This document shows positions 62,978-64,000 of a stretch of DNA of 64,000 nt, one piece after another. The position numbers and the translations under genes are program-made. This DNA comes from Secundilactobacillus folii. GTDB taxonomy: Bacteria; Bacillota; Bacilli; Lactobacillales; Lactobacillaceae. The stretch is taken from positions 62,001-126,000 of the forward strand of contig NZ_WNJO01000001.1 in NCBI RefSeq assembly GCF_009720675.1, in the 5' to 3' direction. Every line of letters starts with the position of its first letter. Position 1 is the stretch's first letter. The notes under the pieces are model-generated. The model was not told the origin of the DNA. It made no database searches and saw only the letters and a list, made by a program, of their open reading frames with translations.

Positions 62978-64000
62978 ATGGATAATGCAATTCAAAAAAT
63001 ACTCATAATCGGTGGTGGTCCCACTGAAATTGGTCACGAAACCGAGTTGGATGCAGCCTGTGTACAAGTGATTCAAGCCTTTAAGAAGCAGGGGATCAGA
63101 CCGCTCTTAATTGACAATAATCCATTTTCCTCAGCTCTGGAAAGTGTTCAGCCTACCAACATGTTTATTCAAGCGGTGACCGCTGATAACGTCCAACGGA
63201 TCATTGAAAAGGAACACCCAGACGCAATTTTGCCAACCGTTGGTGGTGTCTTGGCAATCAGTGTCATTCAAGAACTTCAAGAAAATGGGGTGCTGGCGGA
63301 TAACAACGTTCAGACCCTAGGCATTCCAGGCAATGCCATTATGGATATTAATAATCCCGACCGTCTCAATAGTGTTTTGAAGCATGTCGGCGTGCCGATA
63401 ATTGCTTCTGAAACGGTTGGCACTTTGGATGAAGCAGTCAACGTGGCTGCGTCAATTGGTTATCCGGTCATTGTTAAACCGATTGCGCCACGAATTGATA
63501 CGAACCGAATCCTGTGTGAAAGTGAAGCTGAATTGATCAGTGCTGTGACCCGGGGCTTTTCGTGGTCGCGGTTTAAACAGTGTGTGATCGAGCAAAGTAT
63601 CGTTGGTTATAAAGAAGTCGAACTAGTCTCTGTTCGCGACGCAATGGGCACGCAGGTCCTGATTGCCGGTCTGGAAAACATTGATCCAATCGGCATTCAT
63701 TCTGGGGATTCGATGGTGGTCACACCAACTTTGACTTTAAGTAACGCGGAATATCAGGAGTTACGCGATACTGCATTTGCCATCAACAATCAGTTTAATT
63801 TTACTGGTGTGGTTCACACGCACTTTGCGTTACAGACTAATCCGGAAAATTTTTACGTGACCAAGGTCACACCTTACAATGATCGCGGGACTTCACTAGC
63901 GGCTTGTGCAACTGGGTATCCAATTGCTTACGTCGCTGCTAACCTCTATTTAAATCAGCGCTTAACAGAAGTCCGCTTACCTGATATCTATCATTTTAAA
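62978..64000 (+). CDS. carB: CarB-like protein (carbamoyl phosphate synthase large subunit), partial, with degenerate N-terminal ATP-grasp domain
   Basis: The first 341 codons are in the window. The family framework is clear (DAILPTVGG, ENIDPIGIHSGDSMVV, ATGYPIA), but catalytic motifs are lost. The N-terminal GSGPxxIGQAxEFDYxG reads GGGPTEIGHETELDAAC. The glycine-rich ATP loop after the RPxxxLGG-type strand is KPIAPRIDTNRI at 167-178. Metal ligands corresponding to E. coli Gln285, Glu299 and Asn301 are His282, Lys296 and Thr298, and Arg303 is Tyr300. The carboxyphosphate half thus seems inactive. The carbamate-kinase-like half and allosteric domain are outside the window. ATG 62978 lies just after the carA stop, with GATGAG upstream. 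Confidence 0.88.
   Translation, partial: MDNAIQKILIIGGGPTEIGHETELDAACVQVIQAFKKQGIRPLLIDNNPFSSALESVQPTNMFIQAVTADNVQRIIEKEHPDAILPTVGGVLAISVIQELQENGVLADNNVQTLGIPGNAIMDINNPDRLNSVLKHVGVPIIASETVGTLDEAVNVAASIGYPVIVKPIAPRIDTNRILCESEAELISAVTRGFSWSRFKQCVIEQSIVGYKEVELVSVRDAMGTQVLIAGLENIDPIGIHSGDSMVVTPTLTLSNAEYQELRDTAFAINNQFNFTGVVHTHFALQTNPENFYVTKVTPYNDRGTSLAACATGYPIAYVAANLYLNQRLTEVRLPDIYHFK

Noticed and set aside
61903-64000. CarA/CarB motif loss explained by frameshift or sequencing error
   Set aside because: The frames stay open and match the families on both sides of every altered motif, and changes occur at many separate codons, so a single error cannot explain them.

Overview
The window is a chromosomal segment of a low-to-mid GC Gram-positive bacterium of the family Lactobacillaceae. 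The evidence is the gene order (rpmB / asp23-fakA-recG-plsX-acpP-rnc-smc-ftsY-ylxM-ffh / rpsP-khpA-rimM-trmD-rplS), strong AGGAGG-type ribosome binding sites, frequent TTG/GTG starts, a mevalonate pathway for isoprenoids, a KxYKxGKxW signal-peptide surface protein with an LPQTN sorting motif, a helveticin-J-like protein and an EbsA-like protein. The genus cannot be fixed from the sequence alone. No IS element, prophage, CRISPR array, tRNA or 16S/23S rRNA gene was seen; the only RNA gene is rnpB.

Layout: (1) 1-14.4 kb holds the tail of thiamine diphosphokinase, rpmB on the minus strand, then a long plus-strand run for stress response, phospholipid and fatty-acid synthesis, RNase III, chromosome condensation and SRP targeting. 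(2) 14.5-17.2 kb is a three-gene MoxR-type ATPase / VWA-domain / small-protein cassette inserted between ffh and rpsP. (3) 17.3-20.3 kb is the ribosome and tRNA maturation block. (4) 20.4-24 kb carries a C69 dipeptidase, a tautomerase and a glycerol kinase with a CcpA-like cre site. (5) 24.1-32.6 kb is the accessory surface region: a 1740-residue cell-wall anchored repeat protein, an SH3-like/metallophosphatase protein without a signal peptide, and a divergent helveticin-J-like gene. (6) 32.7-39.3 kb has a Cof-type phosphatase, an RsmF-type methyltransferase and the minus-strand mvk-mvaD-mvaK2-fni cluster. (7) 39.6-46.4 kb is dinG-ypmB-aspB-asnS-dnaD, followed by minus-strand pbp1A-recU. (8) 49.6-59.7 kb is ypsA-gpsB-rnpB-rlmL, an ammonium transporter with GlnR-type operators, a Nudix hydrolase, a CPBP protease, a nitroreductase, a FAD oxidoreductase, an RNase-HI-like protein, ebsA-like and fhs. 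(9) 59.8-64 kb is lspA-rluD and then a separate promoter driving pyrR-carA-carB, cut by the window end.

The most striking observation is at the right end. The carA and carB genes are open and well translated, but their products have lost the residues needed for catalysis. CarA has Gly, Phe and Asp where the glutaminase Cys, His and Glu belong. The N-terminal ATP-grasp half of CarB lacks the glycine-rich ATP loop and all recognised metal ligands. The adjacent PyrR has substitutions at two RNA-contact positions, and no attenuator leader is visible. Together they look like a co-transcribed set of pseudoenzymes with a possible sensing role, perhaps related to the pyrR2 locus that links inorganic carbon to pyrimidine synthesis in Lactiplantibacillus plantarum. 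Other items worth attention are the MoxR/VWA cassette with a degenerate HExxH motif, the (A-B-C)x4 super-repeat surface protein, a glycerol kinase without the HPr phosphorylation histidine, and GlnR boxes inside the amt promoter.
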